Shown one piece after another: positions 33,716 to 35,602 of a DNA stretch of 35,602 nt. The position numbers were made by a program, and so were the translations under genes. Origin of the DNA: Rhodococcus marinonascens NBRC 14363 (GTDB lineage: Bacteria > Actinomycetota > Actinomycetes > Mycobacteriales > Mycobacteriaceae); the NCBI RefSeq assembly GCF_001894885.1, contig NZ_BCXB01000038.1, forward strand, positions 1 to 35,602, written 5' to 3'. How positions within the stretch are numbered: the first letter of the stretch is position 1; every line of letters starts with the position of its first letter. The notes under the pieces are model-generated. The model did no database searches. It had not been told where the DNA came from and saw only the letters and a program-made list of their open reading frames with translations.

Positions 33716-35602
33716 ATGCCCGACAATGTCGCCCGCAAAGTCATCGGTGCCCACCTCCTCGGCGGTTTGATGGAACCCGGCGAGGAGATCTCGATTCGGA
33801 TCGATCAGACCCTCACCCAGGATGCCACTGGAACACTTGTGATGCAGGAACTCGAGGCGCTCCACCTCGATCGCGTCAAGACGGAACTGAGCGTGCAGTA
33901 CGTCGACCACAATCTGTTGCAGACCGACGAGAAGAACGCCGAGGACCATGAGTTCCTGCGCACGGCCGCGCTGCGGTACGGGTTGTGGTTCTCCAAGCCT
34001 GGTAACGGGGTCTCTCATCCGACTCACATGCAGCGATTCGGTGTTCCTGGCAAGACGTTGGCCGGTTCCGACTCGCACACCCCGGCGGCGGGTTCCCTGG
34101 GCATGCTGGCGATCGGGGTCGGCGGGCTCGAGGTCGCCATGGCGATCGCGGGGCAGCCACTGCATCTGCGGATGCCCCAGATCTGGGGTGTGGAGTTGAC
34201 CGGCCGGTTGCCCCCGTGGTGTTCGGCGAAAGACGTCATTCTCGAGATGCTCCGCCGCCACGGGGTCAACGGCGGGCTTGGCAGGATCATCGAGTACCAC
34301 GGCTCAGGACTCGAGACTTTGACCGCAATGGATCGACATGTCATCGCGAATATGGGCGCCGAGTTAGGTGCGACAACATCGATATTTCCCGCAGATGATG
34401 CCGTTCGAGACTTCTTGCGGTGCGAGGGAAGGGAAGGGGATTTCGTGGAGTTACTCGCCGATGACGGCGCCGAGTACGACATCCGCGAACACCTCGACCT
34501 GTCGACCATCGAACCCTTGATCGCGAAACCGTCGTCACCGGGGAACGTCGTGCCGGTCCACGAGGTTGCCGGTGAAGCCATCAGCCAGGTAGTGATCGGA
34601 TCGTCCGCCAACCCCGGGCTGCGCGATTTCGCCATCGCTGCAGCCATGGTGTCGGGAAGGCAGACAGTTCCAAACGTGAGCTTCGACGTCAACCCGAGTT
34701 CCCGTGAGATCCTCTCCGATCTCACTGGGATGGGTGCCACTCTCGAACTCGTCATGGCCGGAGCGCGTATCCACCAGTCCGGGTGCATGGGCTGTATCGG
34801 TATGGGTCAGGCGCCCGCAACGGGCAAGAATTCACTCAGGACGATGCCGCGCAATTTTCCGGGCCGCTCGGGAACACGAGAGGACTCGGTCTGGCTGTGC
34901 TCGCCGGAGACGGCGGCGGCGTCGGCGCTCACCGGGGTCATCACCGACCCGCGGGCCTGGGCGGAGGAAGTCGGGATGTCTTACCCGACGATCGATTTTC
35001 CGGCCAAGGCTGCCGTCAACACCGCCATGCTCGTGGCTCCGCTACCGGAAGAAGAGGCGCGGGGTGTCGACCTTGTGAAAGGGCCCAACATCTCGTCCCT
35101 GCCAGAGCTTCCGCCCCTTCGCGACCGGATCGAAGCGCCGGCACTACTCGTGGTCGGCGACAACGTATCGACCGACGAGATTTCGCCGGCAGGCGCGCGG
35201 GCTCTGCCGCTGCGTTCCAATATCCCCAAGCTGGCCCGGTTCACGTTCACGCAGATCGACGAGACCTATCCTCGGCGCGCGGAGAAGTCGGCGATGAGCA
35301 CCGGGCATTTCGTCGTCGGCGGCGACAACTACGGTCAGGGTTCTTCGCGAGAGCACGCCGCCATCACTCCGCGCTATCTAGGGCTCCATGCGGTGATCGC
35401 CAAATCGTTTGCCCGTATCCACTGGCAGAACCTCGCCAACTTCGGTGTTCTCGCGCTCGAATTCGAGGATCCGGATGACTACGACACAATTACGCAAGGC
35501 GATGTGCTGATCCTCGACGGAGTACGTGCGGCCATTCAATCCGGGCAGCACCTGACCCTCCTCGACGCGACGCGCGGGGTCGAGATTCCTGTTCGTCATC
35601 GT
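33716..35602 (+). CDS. Aconitase-family hydratase (YbhJ/Aquifex-type), 3' end outside window
   Basis: The frame from ATG 33716 (GAAGGGA upstream) is open to the window end: 629 codons, no stop. It starts MPDNVARKVIGAHLLGGLME, as in the single-chain short aconitases. Recognisable aconitase parts are DHN (VQYVDHNLLQ), GSDSHTPAAG, SGCMGCIGMG (Cys357 and Cys360, two of three usual iron-sulfur ligands), GDNVSTDEISPAG, and GGDNYGQGSSREHA with the substrate-binding Ser-Arg in the swivel domain. The third ligand, normally the Cys of GSCTN, is Ser297 in GSSAN. Cys169 lies elsewhere. Expected substrate is citrate/isocitrate or a related hydroxy acid, but with the changed ligand the activity is uncertain. 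No linked gene is visible. Confidence 0.85.
   Translation, partial: MPDNVARKVIGAHLLGGLMEPGEEISIRIDQTLTQDATGTLVMQELEALHLDRVKTELSVQYVDHNLLQTDEKNAEDHEFLRTAALRYGLWFSKPGNGVSHPTHMQRFGVPGKTLAGSDSHTPAAGSLGMLAIGVGGLEVAMAIAGQPLHLRMPQIWGVELTGRLPPWCSAKDVILEMLRRHGVNGGLGRIIEYHGSGLETLTAMDRHVIANMGAELGATTSIFPADDAVRDFLRCEGREGDFVELLADDGAEYDIREHLDLSTIEPLIAKPSSPGNVVPVHEVAGEAISQVVIGSSANPGLRDFAIAAAMVSGRQTVPNVSFDVNPSSREILSDLTGMGATLELVMAGARIHQSGCMGCIGMGQAPATGKNSLRTMPRNFPGRSGTREDSVWLCSPETAAASALTGVITDPRAWAEEVGMSYPTIDFPAKAAVNTAMLVAPLPEEEARGVDLVKGPNISSLPELPPLRDRIEAPALLVVGDNVSTDEISPAGARALPLRSNIPKLARFTFTQIDETYPRRAEKSAMSTGHFVVGGDNYGQGSSREHAAITPRYLGLHAVIAKSFARIHWQNLANFGVLALEFEDPDDYDTITQGDVLILDGVRAAIQSGQHLTLLDATRGVEIPVRHR

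Overview
The window looks like chromosomal DNA of a mycolic-acid actinomycete, most likely Rhodococcus or a close relative. This rests on high GC, GTG starts, a SigD/ShbA-type ECF sigma factor, a CGNR zinc-finger protein, an Rv0785-like flavoprotein and a secreted DUF4185 protein. The genus is an inference from family content; no rRNA, tRNA or phage gene was seen.

Layout. (1) 1-6989 is ordinary: a secreted DUF4185 protein, a tetR-flavoprotein operon on the minus strand, a CGNR protein diverging from a tiny Cys-containing protein, and a SigD-like sigma factor diverging from a P-loop ATPase with a C-terminal winged helix. (2) 6990-9085 is degraded DNA with broken IS3-family orfA/orfB pieces, a 46-bp perfect palindrome and no convincing intact gene. 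(3) 9086-9931 is a secreted protein of unknown function with a 15-bp tandem repeat inside the gene. (4) 10270-31904, about 21.6 kb, is a tandem array of one secreted protein family. It has 19 recognisable members (called A1-A19 here): 16 open and 3 broken. (5) 31905-35602 holds a terminator hairpin, a frameshifted alpha/beta hydrolase, an 8-bp tandem repeat and an aconitase-family gene that runs off the window.

The array is the main interest. The standard member has a Sec-type signal peptide, a roughly 140-residue N-terminal domain with two conserved cysteines, one to three bacterial Ig-like (Big_3-type) domains, an Asp/Gly-rich linker and a nearly invariant C-terminal tail (consensus GTGSxGNIFGS). 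Successive genes are separated by 37-41 bp spacers that resemble each other and carry the same GAGAGGAAA-like ribosome binding site; no terminator was seen between them. A1-A11 could therefore be one long transcript. Members differ by whole domains gained or lost in frame, by tracts of several hundred bases that are almost identical between distant members, and by decay of A16-A18. Two members (A12, A13) lie inverted, in a block flanked by inverted repeats. This is the pattern expected of a surface or secreted protein repertoire diversified by recombination, but no expression or function can be read from the sequence.
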